Origin: Nocardia pseudobrasiliensis NBRC 108224
GTDB taxonomy: Bacteria > Actinomycetota > Actinomycetes > Mycobacteriales > Mycobacteriaceae
Direction: 5' to 3'
Assembly: GCF_001613105.1 (NCBI RefSeq)
Contig: NZ_BDBS01000005.1
Span: 372,001-436,000 of the forward strand
DNA: 64,000 bases
Shown: in pieces, positions 51,041-59,969 of the stretch
Numbering within the stretch: position 1 is the first letter of the stretch
Layout: each line of letters begins with the position of its first letter
Notes under the pieces: generated by a model
What the model was told of the DNA's origin: nothing
Seen by the model: only the letters and a program-made list of their open reading frames with translations
Databases searched by the model: none
Made by a program: the position numbers and the translations under genes

Positions 51041-51868
51041 ATGTCCACGCGGGTTCGACGGATATTGATTCCCGCCACGCTGACGGTCGTCGTGCTGACG
51101 GTCGGCGGATGTGGCGGCGGTACTGTTCGACGCCACGATATCGTCGGTCCGATGGCGCCGCAGCGATTGGCGAAGGTCACCGAATATCTCGGTACCCGAC
51201 CGGGTTTCGCGGGTGTGGTGCTGCGGGATCGGGTTACGGGCGCGGTATGGCGCACCGAACACTCCTCGACGCTCATGTGGGGCTGTTCCGTACCCAAACT
51301 GGCGATGGCGGTCGATCTGTTGCTGCGCGAGGACGCGGGGGCCGTGCGGCTGTCCGACGAGGACCGCGCCCTCGTGCACGCCATGCTGCATTCCAGTGAC
51401 AACGACGCCGCCGACGCCCTGTGGAATCGCTTCGGCGGCGCGGCCGAATTCGGGGCTCGATTCCCGAGCTACGGCATGACCGATATGCGATTCTCCGACG
51501 AACACGAGCACACCTGGGGCTGGATTCTCACCACCGCCGACGATTTCGACCGGCTGGTCAACCATGTGCTGGAGGGACTGCCCGCAACCATCCGCGACTA
51601 TCTGATCGACGAAATGCGTTCCGTGGGACCGGAACAGCGCTGGGGCGTATGGGGCGCGGGCTCGGAGGCCCGGCCGGGTCTGAAGAACGGCTGGTCCGAC
51701 GATGACGACGACGGTTCCTGGCTCACCCACTCGGCGGGCTTCGCGGGCCCCGACGCCCGCTACACCCTCGCGATCACCGACAACACCAAGCTCGTCGAAA
51801 ACGGCTACGAGACCGGCGCGGAGACCACCACGACCGTGGCCAGGCTGCTGTTCGATCCGGACTCATGA
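51041..51868 (+). CDS. serine hydrolase lipoprotein, class A beta-lactamase-like
   Basis: A 275-residue protein. Lipoprotein signal with lipobox LTVGGC (Cys 24), then a penicillin-binding fold with SxxK in GCSVPKLAM (about 87), SDN in HSSDNDAAD (about 125) and a KTG-like KNGWS (about 220). It could be a beta-lactamase or a D,D-peptidase-like enzyme; the motif set is complete but the Glu166 equivalent is not obvious. ATG 51041 gives the best signal peptide. The last 56 codons are repeated downstream as part of an exact tandem duplication. Confidence 0.8.
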   Translation: MSTRVRRILIPATLTVVVLTVGGCGGGTVRRHDIVGPMAPQRLAKVTEYLGTRPGFAGVVLRDRVTGAVWRTEHSSTLMWGCSVPKLAMAVDLLLREDAGAVRLSDEDRALVHAMLHSSDNDAADALWNRFGGAAEFGARFPSYGMTDMRFSDEHEHTWGWILTTADDFDRLVNHVLEGLPATIRDYLIDEMRSVGPEQRWGVWGAGSEARPGLKNGWSDDDDDGSWLTHSAGFAGPDARYTLAITDNTKLVENGYETGAETTTTVARLLFDPDS

Positions 51869-52073
51869 GGGCGAGCCCAGTTCGCACGATGACGACGACG
51901 GTTCCTGGCTCACCCACTCGGCGGGCTTCGCGGGCCCCGACGCCCGCTACACCCTCGCGATCACCGACAACACCAAGCTCGTCGAAAACGGCTACGAGAC
52001 CGGCGCGGAGACCACCACGACCGTGGCCAGGCTGCTGTTCGATCCGGACTCATGAGGGCGAGCCCAGTTCGCA
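51700..52073. repeat. exact 187-bp tandem duplication
   Basis: Bases 51700-51886 and 51887-52073 are identical. The unit holds the last 56 codons of the serine hydrolase lipoprotein with its stop plus the last seven codons of the converging acetyltransferase remnant. The second copy has no start and is not a gene. Confidence 0.97.
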
Positions 52074-52172
52074 GTACATGATGTGCAGGCCGATGCGGCC
52101 CCGGGTGGGATGGCGGAGCGCTCCGGGGACGGTGCCCACGATCTCGAAGCCGAGGCGTTCGATTACTTCGGC
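52050..52172 (-). pseudogene. GNAT acetyltransferase, C-terminal remnant
   Basis: About 38 codons read as the end of a GNAT-fold acetyltransferase (VIERLGFEIVGTVPGALRHP, then GLHIMYCELGSPS and stop at 52050-52052). Homology stops at about 52165, next to the end of the GH1 gene, so the acetyl-CoA-binding part has been lost. Confidence 0.7.
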
Positions 52173-53564
52173 CTATCCGCTGCGAGGTGGCAAGGTTACC
52201 GGGTCGGTGACGCTGCTCGGCGGGTCGACCAGGGAGGGGACCACCGGGGCGCGGGTCGGGAGGTAGTCCGGCGGTACGCCGCCGTCGCGGATGACGGTTC
52301 GATAGGCATCCACCGCGCAGGTCGGTTTGCGGGTCAGTGCGGGGTCGGTCGTGACGTCGACCGTGTACAGGCCGAAACGGGGTGTGTAGGAACCCCATTC
52401 GTAGTTGTCGGTGAGGCTCCAGTAGTTGTAGCCGATGACGTTGAAGTCGTCCATGCGGGCGCGTTGCAGCCAGTAGGTGACATCCCGCAGATAGTCGGCC
52501 CGGCGATAGTAGGTGGGGTCCTCGCAGCCGTCCTTGGTGGCCATGCCGTTCTCGGCGACGTAGATCTTCACCTTTCGCTTCTGTTCGGGTGTGGCGTTGT
52601 TGCCGACGATCTTGGTGACATAGCGGCGGATGACGTAGTAGATGCCCTCGGCCTGCAGCGGCATATTCCACAGCTGTGAGCCGTCGGCGGTCGCGCCGAG
52701 ACGTGGGCCGCGGCGTGTGGCGAGATCGACCGTGGCGCCGAAATAGTAGTCCACGGAGACGAAGTCGAGCTTGTCGCGGATCAGCCCGAAGATTCTGCCG
52801 TTGACGCTCTCGTCGTCCCTGGACACGAATCCGATATTGCTGGTGACCATCGCGTCGGGGCGCTTGCCGTGGATGTAGTCGTAGATTCCGTTGTGCGCCT
52901 GGGCGAAACTGTCTTCCATCTTGTGGAACCGACCGTCGAAATCGGGACCCGGATGATGATTGAGCTCTTGGACGATATAGGCGACCGGCTCGTTGATGGT
53001 GACCCACAACGTCTTCGGCGAGTCGAAACGGTCGACCACCTTGCGCGCGTTGGTGAGCCACTTGTCGACCATGCCCGGATCCTCCCAGCCGTTCGGGCCG
53101 AGCCAGGCCGGATAGACCCAGTGGTCGAGGGTGATCATCGGTTGCATACCGGCGGCGGTGATCTGTGCGAGCACGCGCTCGTAGAATTGGAAACCGGCCT
53201 CGTCCCATCGACCCGGCTGCGGTTGCACCCGTGCCCATTCGACGCTCAACCGGAAGACCTTGACGCCCAAATCCGCAGCGCGCGCGATGTCTTCGCGGTA
53301 ATGGGTGTAGAAGTCGACTGAATCGCGCAACTTCTCGTGTCCGAAAGCCGGGTTGTCGATATAGCCGGTCCAATTGCTCGCGGGTGCGTGCCCCTCGCTC
53401 TGGAAGCCGGATGTCGCTACGCCCCAGAGGAAATCGGCGGGCAGCGGGTCAACCCGACCGGGCGGTTCGGATGCGGCCTGTGCTGGAACTGCTGAGGCGC
53501 TCACACCTATGACGATAGCGGCGAGCAGCGCCCGGGCCAATGTTGTTGCGGGACGGCGCGACAT
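52173..53564 (-). CDS. secreted GH1 family beta-glycosidase
   Basis: A 463-residue glycoside hydrolase family 1 enzyme. Signal peptide 1-30 (VIGVSASAVPAQAAS), N-terminal FLWGVATSGFQSEG, acid/base Glu in WVTINEPVAY (about 165) and nucleophile Glu in IYVAENGMATKDG (about 355); the barrel ends with YNYWSLTDNYEWGSYTPRFG. It hydrolyses a beta-glucoside or related sugar outside the cell, which is uncommon as GH1 enzymes are usually cytoplasmic. ATG 53564 is chosen for the signal peptide. Confidence 0.9.
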   Translation of the reverse strand: MSRRPATTLARALLAAIVIGVSASAVPAQAASEPPGRVDPLPADFLWGVATSGFQSEGHAPASNWTGYIDNPAFGHEKLRDSVDFYTHYREDIARAADLGVKVFRLSVEWARVQPQPGRWDEAGFQFYERVLAQITAAGMQPMITLDHWVYPAWLGPNGWEDPGMVDKWLTNARKVVDRFDSPKTLWVTINEPVAYIVQELNHHPGPDFDGRFHKMEDSFAQAHNGIYDYIHGKRPDAMVTSNIGFVSRDDESVNGRIFGLIRDKLDFVSVDYYFGATVDLATRRGPRLGATADGSQLWNMPLQAEGIYYVIRRYVTKIVGNNATPEQKRKVKIYVAENGMATKDGCEDPTYYRRADYLRDVTYWLQRARMDDFNVIGYNYWSLTDNYEWGSYTPRFGLYTVDVTTDPALTRKPTCAVDAYRTVIRDGGVPPDYLPTRAPVVPSLVDPPSSVTDPVTLPPRSG

Positions 53565-53770
53565 GAAGATCACGGATCGTATTCGCGACCGGCGCCGTTC
53601 TGGATGGAAAGAAAAAATGCGCGGTTCGGGGGACATGTCCGATCGAAAGTCGATCCCATCCGGAACGAACACAGCTTCGAATGCATGATGGCGCCCGGTC
53701 GTACGGGAGCGCCGCCCGTGCCGTGCGCCGGGCGGAAACAACGAAATGTCGCTACTACTCGAGGAGAACC

Positions 53771-53863
53771 ATGGGTCTTCTGTCCGCTCTCGTTTCCACA
53801 CTCGGCGGCGTTGTCGGTGCTCTGCTCACCGGGTTGGGGAACGTTGCCACCGCGGCGTTCTGA
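53771..53863 (+). CDS. 30-residue uncharged hydrophobic peptide
   Basis: A short gene of 30 codons, MGLLSALVSTLGGVVGALLT then GLGNVATAAF. There are no charged residues; the pattern of small and branched hydrophobic residues fits one glycine-rich membrane helix. Support for expression: CGAGGAG six to seven bases before ATG 53771 and a 13-bp hairpin terminator starting 12 bases past the stop, giving a complete transcription unit separate from the neighbours. No signal peptide or known bacteriocin family; channel-forming alpha-helical peptides of mycolate bacteria (PorA/PorH class) are one model, which is speculation. Confidence 0.6.
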   Translation: MGLLSALVSTLGGVVGALLTGLGNVATAAF

Positions 53864-53874
53864 GGTCTGACCCG

Positions 53875-53924
53875 CGGCCCGGGGCGGGTTTCGAGCCGCC
53901 CAGCTTCGTCTCCGCCCCGGGCCG
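53875..53924 (+). terminator. terminator of the small peptide gene
   Basis: 13-bp perfect stem CGGCCCGGGGCGG / CCGCCCCGGGCCG with a 24-base loop, 12 bases past the peptide stop. Confidence 0.7.
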
Positions 53925-53981
53925 GTGGGGTTCGCGATGCATTGTCAAGGGGCCGTAAGTCGCTGCGAGGGGTCGATTTTC

Positions 53982-55715
53982 GTGTCGAGGACAAGCGTGA
54001 CGTCGGTGGTCCGGCGCGGGGTTACCGCTGCGCTCGTGCTGCCGACCGTCGGTGTGGTGGCGGTGGCGAATGCCGATCCGCAGTCGATTTCGGTTCCGCT
54101 GCAAGGCTGTCCGGGGTTGTATGTGCTGGCGGTGCAGGGTACGGGGCAGTCGGCCCCGGACGCGCCGGTGTCATTGGATTCGGGAATGCTGGCCGCGGTG
54201 CTGGAGCCTGTGCTCGGCACCGCTCGCGGGCTGGTCGCGCGGGCCTATGTGCCCTACGACGCGGCCTTCGGCGGGGCGGTGCCGGGCGGTGTGGTGCCGT
54301 ATTCGGTATCGGTGACCGGCGGACTCGAACATCTGCGGCAGATGGCGGTGGATGTGGTCCGGAAATGTCCCGACAGTGAATTGGCGATGGTCGGATATTC
54401 CCAAGGCGCGCACGTGGTTTCGATGTTCGCGCAGGAGGTCGGGCAGGGCCGCAGTGAGGTTCCGGCCGATCGGGTCGCGGCCGTGGCGCTGATCGCCGAC
54501 CCGACGCGCCGGCCGGGCGCCCCGTTGTTTCCGGGCAGCCCCGGACGCCGTTCACCGGCGGCCGCGCCCGGTACCGCGGGAACGGAAGTCGCCCGGCTGC
54601 AGCCATTTCCGCAGCAGAGCCTGTCGGGCGGCGGGATCGGACCCGATCAGGACATCGCCGTGGATTTCGGCGCGCTGAGCGGCCGGGTCGCCTCGCTGTG
54701 CATGGCGGGTGATCTGGCCTGTGACGCCCCGGCCGATCTGCCCATGCTGCGCACGATCGTGAATATCGCGGGGCAGGCCGATCTGGACCCCAACGATCCG
54801 ATGGCCGCGTTCACTTCGATTCTGAAGGCGTTACAGGATATGGCGGTCAAGACGGCCGTCGACGTCGCCGATCGGGATCTGGCGGGCCAGTCGCTGGGCA
54901 CGCTGTCGCTGTCGCGGCAGACGCCGCTGAGTCAGCGGCTCGCCGAGATGTCGGATCCCCGAACGCAACCCGCCGACGCGGCGGCGAGCCGGACGCTGCT
55001 GAAACTCGGCACGAGTGTGCTCAACACCCTGATCGCGCTCACCGGCGCGACGCTGACTACCGACGAGGTCGCCTACGTCACCGCGGCCGCCGATCCGCTC
55101 GACGGCGTGCGTCGACTCGCGGAGAAGGTGGTGCAGTCGGTGCGCCGCCCGATTCCGAAAGCCCATGCGTTCCATCTGTTCACGCAGATGTTCGACGCCG
55201 TGGCGCAACTGCTCGACGATACGCTCTCGGCCGCGGATCCCGACATCTGGACGCAGTATCTCGACACCGGTCGTCAGCACGGCGCGTACGTATTCGCCTC
55301 GGCCGGTGGGCGTTCCGCGGTGCAGTTCGTGGCGGATTGGTTCACCGCGTTGGCGCGGGATCTGTCCGATCCGCGCGTCCCGGCCGCGCAGCCGAACCGG
55401 CCGACCCCGCAATCGCTTGCGGCGCAACCCTTACCGGTGCCGCAGCCGCTGCCGCAACCGGCTGTGGGAACCGACAGCGCCGAACAACCGGCCATCGGCA
55501 CCGCCCAGGCCACGCCCATCGAGCACCGCGAGGTCGCCTGGTGGCAGCCGATCGGGATGGATCGCGAGGTGGCCCGATACTACCTGTGGCTGCTGCTGTT
55601 CATCGGTATCGCCGTGCTGACGCATCTGCTGTCGTGGGTGTGGATGCCGCGGGAGCGCTTCCTGATCGGCGTCGCGGCCCGGCGGCGGCGATTCGGGTGG
55701 GCGCGGCGGCGCTGA
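53982..55715 (+). CDS. cutinase-like secreted esterase with C-terminal membrane anchor
   Basis: A 577-residue protein. Signal peptide 1-32 (VLPTVGVVAVANA), cutinase-like alpha/beta hydrolase domain (about 40-230) with Cys-containing GCPGLYVLAVQGTGQS, nucleophile in VGYSQGAHVV and the VALIADPTRRPG acid block; then a long helical/disordered region, a Pro-rich linker (about 485-510), and one membrane helix near 545-565 followed by a basic tail (ARRRRFGWARRR). It would be tethered outside the membrane and act on esters such as mycolate or acylglycerol. GTG 53982 has GAGGGG about 10 bases upstream. Longer than usual cutinases (about 220 residues) because of the C-terminal extension. Confidence 0.83.
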   Translation: MSRTSVTSVVRRGVTAALVLPTVGVVAVANADPQSISVPLQGCPGLYVLAVQGTGQSAPDAPVSLDSGMLAAVLEPVLGTARGLVARAYVPYDAAFGGAVPGGVVPYSVSVTGGLEHLRQMAVDVVRKCPDSELAMVGYSQGAHVVSMFAQEVGQGRSEVPADRVAAVALIADPTRRPGAPLFPGSPGRRSPAAAPGTAGTEVARLQPFPQQSLSGGGIGPDQDIAVDFGALSGRVASLCMAGDLACDAPADLPMLRTIVNIAGQADLDPNDPMAAFTSILKALQDMAVKTAVDVADRDLAGQSLGTLSLSRQTPLSQRLAEMSDPRTQPADAAASRTLLKLGTSVLNTLIALTGATLTTDEVAYVTAAADPLDGVRRLAEKVVQSVRRPIPKAHAFHLFTQMFDAVAQLLDDTLSAADPDIWTQYLDTGRQHGAYVFASAGGRSAVQFVADWFTALARDLSDPRVPAAQPNRPTPQSLAAQPLPVPQPLPQPAVGTDSAEQPAIGTAQATPIEHREVAWWQPIGMDREVARYYLWLLLFIGIAVLTHLLSWVWMPRERFLIGVAARRRRFGWARRR

Positions 55716-55718
55716 GGA

Positions 55719-56324
55719 TCATCGGCTCAGCAACTGATCGACGGCGCGGCGGAACAGGCGCACGCTGTCGGAATTACCCAGGCGCAGAGCGATATTGGTG
55801 TGATTGAGCATGCTTTCGATCTGGAAGGCGATCAGCTCGGGATCGATGGGTCCGAGTTCGCCCGCCGCGACAGCGGTTTCGAGATGTCCGATCAGTGTCT
55901 GCAGCCAGTCGGCGCGCCGCTGGGTGAGCGCGTCGCGGACCGGGCCGGGATGACTGTCGAATTCGGCGAGGGTGGCGGTCCAGAAGCAGCCGCCGGGGAA
56001 GACCGGGCGCTCGATATAGGCCAGCCAGTTGTCGATCAGCGCGCGCATTCGCTCGAGGCCCGGCGCGGTGTCGCGGGCGGGCGTCACGACCTCGTCGAGG
56101 AAGACCGTGCGCGCGGTTTCGATGGTCGCGAGCTGGAGCTGTTCCTTGGTCCGGAACAGGGTTTGGATACCCGCCTTGCTGATGTCGAGATCGTCGGCCA
56201 GCCGACCGAAACTCACCCCGCCCAGCCCGTCGACGGAGGCGATATCGGCCGCGCGGCGGGTGATGGTCTGACGCGATCGTGCCCCACGCTGGAGGCGGCG
56301 ATCGGAGATCGCTGTCTCGCTCAC
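55719..56324 (-). CDS. TetR-family transcriptional regulator
   Basis: A 201-residue TetR-type repressor. HTH at about 18-60 (ITRRAADIASVDGLGGVSFG, DLDISKAGIQTLFRTKEQLQ) and a ligand domain with FPGGCFWTATLAEFDSHPGP as in a common actinobacterial subgroup. GTG 56324 overlaps the GT87 stop (GTGA), so they share a message. Target likely the GT87 gene itself. Confidence 0.9.
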   Translation of the reverse strand: MSETAISDRRLQRGARSRQTITRRAADIASVDGLGGVSFGRLADDLDISKAGIQTLFRTKEQLQLATIETARTVFLDEVVTPARDTAPGLERMRALIDNWLAYIERPVFPGGCFWTATLAEFDSHPGPVRDALTQRRADWLQTLIGHLETAVAAGELGPIDPELIAFQIESMLNHTNIALRLGNSDSVRLFRRAVDQLLSR

Positions 56325-57562
56325 GATGTCAGATTACGCGTCGCGCCCCGCCGGGTGGCCGCGACGAACAGCGCAACCAACAGCACGCTCAGCCACACGT
56401 AGGTATTACCGATGATGTGTTGCCAAGGGGTCCAGGAGAATTCGCGATTATTGTCGCCGGGCTCCCAGTTCTGCGGGCCGATCACGAAGACCACCGCGGT
56501 GGCCAGGACCACCGCGTACCAGATCAGCGCCGAGCGCAGCGGCCGGTGCGCGGCCGCGCCGACCCCGGCCAGCAGGGCCGGGGCGATCCACACCCAGTGA
56601 TGCGACCACGAGATCGGCGAGACCAGCAGCGTGAAGACCGCGTTGAACGACACCATCAGCGCCGGATTGTCGCTCGCGCGACGCATGGCCGTCACCACCA
56701 GCGCCAGCAGCAGCGCGCCGAGGATCAGCCACAGCGCGGTGAAGGCCGGTTCGGGTACGCGCAGGCGGGCGAGTACGCCCTGAATCGACTGATTGGTGTG
56801 GAAGGCCGAACCACTCAGCCCGGAGACATTGCCCATGCCGCCGAACCAGTAGCGGGTCGATTCGTGCGGCATGATCGCGAAGGCCAACAGCGTCGCGGCG
56901 GCCCCCGTCACCGCGGCGGTGACGGCCGCGCGGTAATCCTTGCGGACCAGGAAGTAGATGACGAACGCGGCCGGGGTCAGCTTGATCGCGGCGGCGACGC
57001 CGATGAGCATGCCGCGCTTCCACTTCGGTCGCAGCGCCAGGCAGTCGGCGGCCACCAGCACCATCAGCAGCAGGTTGACCTGGCCGAAGTCGAGGGTGGA
57101 GTGGACCGGTTCGAGCAGTAGTCCGAGCGGGATGGCGCAGGCGGTCGCCCACAGCGCCAATTGGGTGTTGCCGGTCCACAGCCGCCGGGCCGTCAGATAG
57201 ATGGTCACCGCCAAGGCGAGCGTCGAAACCACGAAGAACGCGGTCGCGGCCGGATGCCAGGACAGTATCGCGAACGGGCCCAGCGCCAGCGCCGCGAACG
57301 GGGGATAGATGAACGGCAGGCTGATGCCCATACTCGTCTTGGGCAGCGAACCGTACATATCGGCGCCGTGCCACCACGCCTGGACACCGAGGCGATAGAC
57401 CTGCAGGTCGATGAACTCACGCTTGATCGGGGTCAGCGGCCAGGTCGGATGGGTCAGCCAGACGACGGCGACCGCGATCAACAGCGGCGGGACCAGCCAC
57501 AGCGGACGACCGAAGGGACGAGCCGAGGACTTCGTCGGAGCGGAGGTGGAGACACTAACCAT
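56321..57562 (-). CDS. GT87-family (DUF2029) polyprenyl-sugar-dependent glycosyltransferase
   Basis: A 413-residue integral membrane glycosyltransferase of the GT-C GT87 family, with about ten helices. The first periplasmic loop has EFIDLQVYRLGVQAWWHGAD, containing the catalytic Asp candidate, and a later SFNAVFTLLVSPISWSHHWV is typical. Members such as PimE transfer mannose from polyprenyl phosphate in PIM/lipomannan synthesis in mycolate bacteria. The sugar and acceptor here are inferred. First gene in a two-gene unit with the TetR regulator. Confidence 0.86.
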   Translation of the reverse strand: MVSVSTSAPTKSSARPFGRPLWLVPPLLIAVAVVWLTHPTWPLTPIKREFIDLQVYRLGVQAWWHGADMYGSLPKTSMGISLPFIYPPFAALALGPFAILSWHPAATAFFVVSTLALAVTIYLTARRLWTGNTQLALWATACAIPLGLLLEPVHSTLDFGQVNLLLMVLVAADCLALRPKWKRGMLIGVAAAIKLTPAAFVIYFLVRKDYRAAVTAAVTGAAATLLAFAIMPHESTRYWFGGMGNVSGLSGSAFHTNQSIQGVLARLRVPEPAFTALWLILGALLLALVVTAMRRASDNPALMVSFNAVFTLLVSPISWSHHWVWIAPALLAGVGAAAHRPLRSALIWYAVVLATAVVFVIGPQNWEPGDNNREFSWTPWQHIIGNTYVWLSVLLVALFVAATRRGATRNLTS

Positions 57563-57693
57563 CCAGCACGAGGTTACCGGTCGCCGACCGGTCCGGTGCG
57601 CTCGGGCCGCGCGGACGCACCCGCGGTGCTACCGTCAGTTTACTGGACACGAGTCCAGATCTGGAACCGGGTCGGGGTCTAGGAGTTCGGTCG

Positions 57694-58581
57694 GTGCGCG
57701 AGATGTCGTTGCCGTCGATGGTTGGTGTCCTGCTGGTGGCGGTGGGGGTGCTGAGCGCACCCGCGGTGGCCGATTCGGGACCCGGGGATTACGAAGAGTA
57801 TGTGGCCCTCGGGGATTCGTGGGCGGCCGATGCGACGCTGAGTCAGGCGACCGGCGATCATGTGCCGCTGGGATGCACGCAGAGCCGGCGCAACTATCCC
57901 AAACAGGTGGCCGCGGCCCTGCGGATTCCGGTCTTCCGGGATGCGAGCTGCGGCGGCGCGGAGACGATCGATATGACCTCCCCACAGGTGACGCGGCTGG
58001 GTGCCAACCCCGCGCAATTCGATCGGCTCACGCCCACCACCGATCTGGTGACCATCGGAATCGGCGGCAACGACGCGTCCTTGGCCGCGACCGTGCAGCG
58101 CTGCCTGACCGTGGATCCGACGGCGACGCCGTGTCAGGACGCACTGGTCGTGAACGGCGTCGATCGAATGTCGGCGAATATCGACGCGGCCGAGCCGAAG
58201 GTGCTCGCGACGCTGGCTGGAATCAAGGCGCGCTCGCCGCGCGCTCGCATTCTGCTGATCGACTACTTCCAGGGAGCCCGCCCCGGGCGCGGGTGCTATC
58301 CGGTCATTCCGATCTCCGACAGCGATGCGGGCTGGCTCGGCCGCAAACTCGTCGAATTGGACGCCATGCTGGCCGATGCGGCGCGGCGGGCCGGGGCGGA
58401 ATTCGTCGATACCTATTCGGGCAGTGTCGGCCACGACGCGTGCCAGCTGCCGGGAGTTCGATGGGTGGAAGGGCTGATTCCGGTGTCCGCCAACCCGCCC
58501 GGGCCCGCGGTGCCGTTCCATCCCAATCAGCTGGGCGCCGATTATCAGGCTCGTACGATCCTCCAGGCGTTGGCGGGCTGA
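57694..58581 (+). CDS. secreted SGNH/GDSL-type hydrolase
   Basis: A 295-residue secreted SGNH hydrolase. Signal peptide 1-26 (VLSAPAVADS), block I YVALGDSWAADAT with the nucleophile Ser, block III GIGGNDAS, and block V HPNQLGADYQ with the catalytic His. Four or more Cys suggest disulfides. It is an esterase/lipase acting outside the cell. GTG 57694 has AGGAG nine bases upstream; ATG 57703 is possible. Confidence 0.9.
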   Translation: MREMSLPSMVGVLLVAVGVLSAPAVADSGPGDYEEYVALGDSWAADATLSQATGDHVPLGCTQSRRNYPKQVAAALRIPVFRDASCGGAETIDMTSPQVTRLGANPAQFDRLTPTTDLVTIGIGGNDASLAATVQRCLTVDPTATPCQDALVVNGVDRMSANIDAAEPKVLATLAGIKARSPRARILLIDYFQGARPGRGCYPVIPISDSDAGWLGRKLVELDAMLADAARRAGAEFVDTYSGSVGHDACQLPGVRWVEGLIPVSANPPGPAVPFHPNQLGADYQARTILQALAG

Positions 58582-58606
58582 GTAACGCCCTAGCATGAGA
58601 GCCGTT

Positions 58607-59956
58607 ATGGCCACTACGCGCGAGCAGCGGCGATCTCGGAATGCCGAGGCGCCGCTCACCCTCACCACCGAACCGCCGCGGAGTTTGTCCTTCGCCGATC
58701 AGTCGGCGTTCTGGATCAATCTCGGCGTGAGTCTCATCGGCTTCACCGGGGCCATCGCTGTATTGCGACCCGGTGGGCATCCGCAATTGCCGGTGGTCGC
58801 GGCGATCGTCGCGACCGTACTGGGGACGGTGGTGGGGACGGCAATGGTCGCGGCCGCGGGCGCGGTCGGCGCGCGGACCGGGGCTCCGGCGATGGCGAAT
58901 TTCCGGGGGCTGTTCGGGACTCGACTGTCGTACGCGCCGACCCTCGCCAATATCGCGCAGTGCATCGGCTGGGGCGTCTACGAGCTGACGGTCATCGCCA
59001 GCGGATTCCAGGCCATCACACACGGCCGGTTCGGACATGCGCCGGTGATCGTGGCGGCCGGAATCCTGTGCACCGCAATGGCGATCTGGCCGCTGTCGGT
59101 GCTGCACATCCTGCGCAAGTACGTGACCGTCGCGGTCGCCATCTCGATGCTGTATTTCACCGTGCAGCTGCTGCGCAATCCGCTGCCGCAGGTCGAGGGC
59201 GCCTCGTGGAGCGGCTTCTTCCCGGCCGTGGACACCGCGCTCGCGGTGGCCGTGTCGTTCGTGCCGCTGGCCGCCGACTACACCCGGCACGCGCATTCGG
59301 CGCGGGCCGCGTCCGGGGCGACGCTACTGGGATATTCGGCCGGGCAGATCTGGTGCTATCTGCTCGGTATCGTCGCGCTGATCCAGGTGGGCGGCGATGT
59401 CGACCGGATCTTCGACACCTTCCTCGGCGTGAGCGCCGGATGGGTGTTCTTCGCGGTGTTGGTGCTGCGCGAATCGGATCAGTCGTTCGCGAATGTGTAT
59501 TCCACGGCCATGTCGCTGCAGAATCTGCTGCCGCGGGTGGATCGGCGGATTCTGGCGGCGGCGGTCGGGGCGCTGGCGACCGTATCGGCCTTGGGCGTCC
59601 ACGATTTCACGGGATTCTCGAATTTCCTGCTGCTGATCGGATCGGTCTTCGTGCCGCTGTGCGCGGTGCTGGTGGTGGACTACTTCTTCGGTCGGGGACG
59701 TGCGGGCTGGGATCTGTCGGAGCATGCGCCCGCGCGGCCGCTCATGCTGCTGCCGTGGGTGCTCGGATTCGCGGTGTATCAGCTGTGCAATCCGGGTTCG
59801 GTGTCGTGGTGGGCCCGGCTGTGGGAGCGGGCGCAGGACGCGATCGGCTTCCATCCGGACTGGTGGTCGTCGGCCTCGCTGTTCTCGTTCCTGGTCGCGG
59901 CGGTCGCGACCGGTGTGCTGGTGCTGATCGAACGCCGGGGGCGGGCCGCTGCCTGA
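58607..59956 (+). CDS. NCS1-family (cytosine/purine-type) permease
   Basis: A 449-residue twelve-helix permease of the nucleobase:cation symporter 1 family (ADQSAFWINLGVSLIGFTGA, FRGLFGTRLSYAPTLANIAQ, VSFVPLAADYTRHAHSARAA). Typical substrates are cytosine, hydantoin, purines or thiamin precursors. ATG 58607 is used (ATG 58595 possible). The APH-fold kinase follows after about 13 bases, so import and phosphorylation of one compound may be coupled. Confidence 0.87.
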   Translation: MATTREQRRSRNAEAPLTLTTEPPRSLSFADQSAFWINLGVSLIGFTGAIAVLRPGGHPQLPVVAAIVATVLGTVVGTAMVAAAGAVGARTGAPAMANFRGLFGTRLSYAPTLANIAQCIGWGVYELTVIASGFQAITHGRFGHAPVIVAAGILCTAMAIWPLSVLHILRKYVTVAVAISMLYFTVQLLRNPLPQVEGASWSGFFPAVDTALAVAVSFVPLAADYTRHAHSARAASGATLLGYSAGQIWCYLLGIVALIQVGGDVDRIFDTFLGVSAGWVFFAVLVLRESDQSFANVYSTAMSLQNLLPRVDRRILAAAVGALATVSALGVHDFTGFSNFLLLIGSVFVPLCAVLVVDYFFGRGRAGWDLSEHAPARPLMLLPWVLGFAVYQLCNPGSVSWWARLWERAQDAIGFHPDWWSSASLFSFLVAAVATGVLVLIERRGRAAA

Positions 59957-59969
59957 TCAGGTGTTCGGC

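Noticed and set aside
51887..52055. Second copy of the lipoprotein 3' end as a separate gene
   Set aside because: It has no start or ribosome binding site and is the exact duplicate of the preceding segment.
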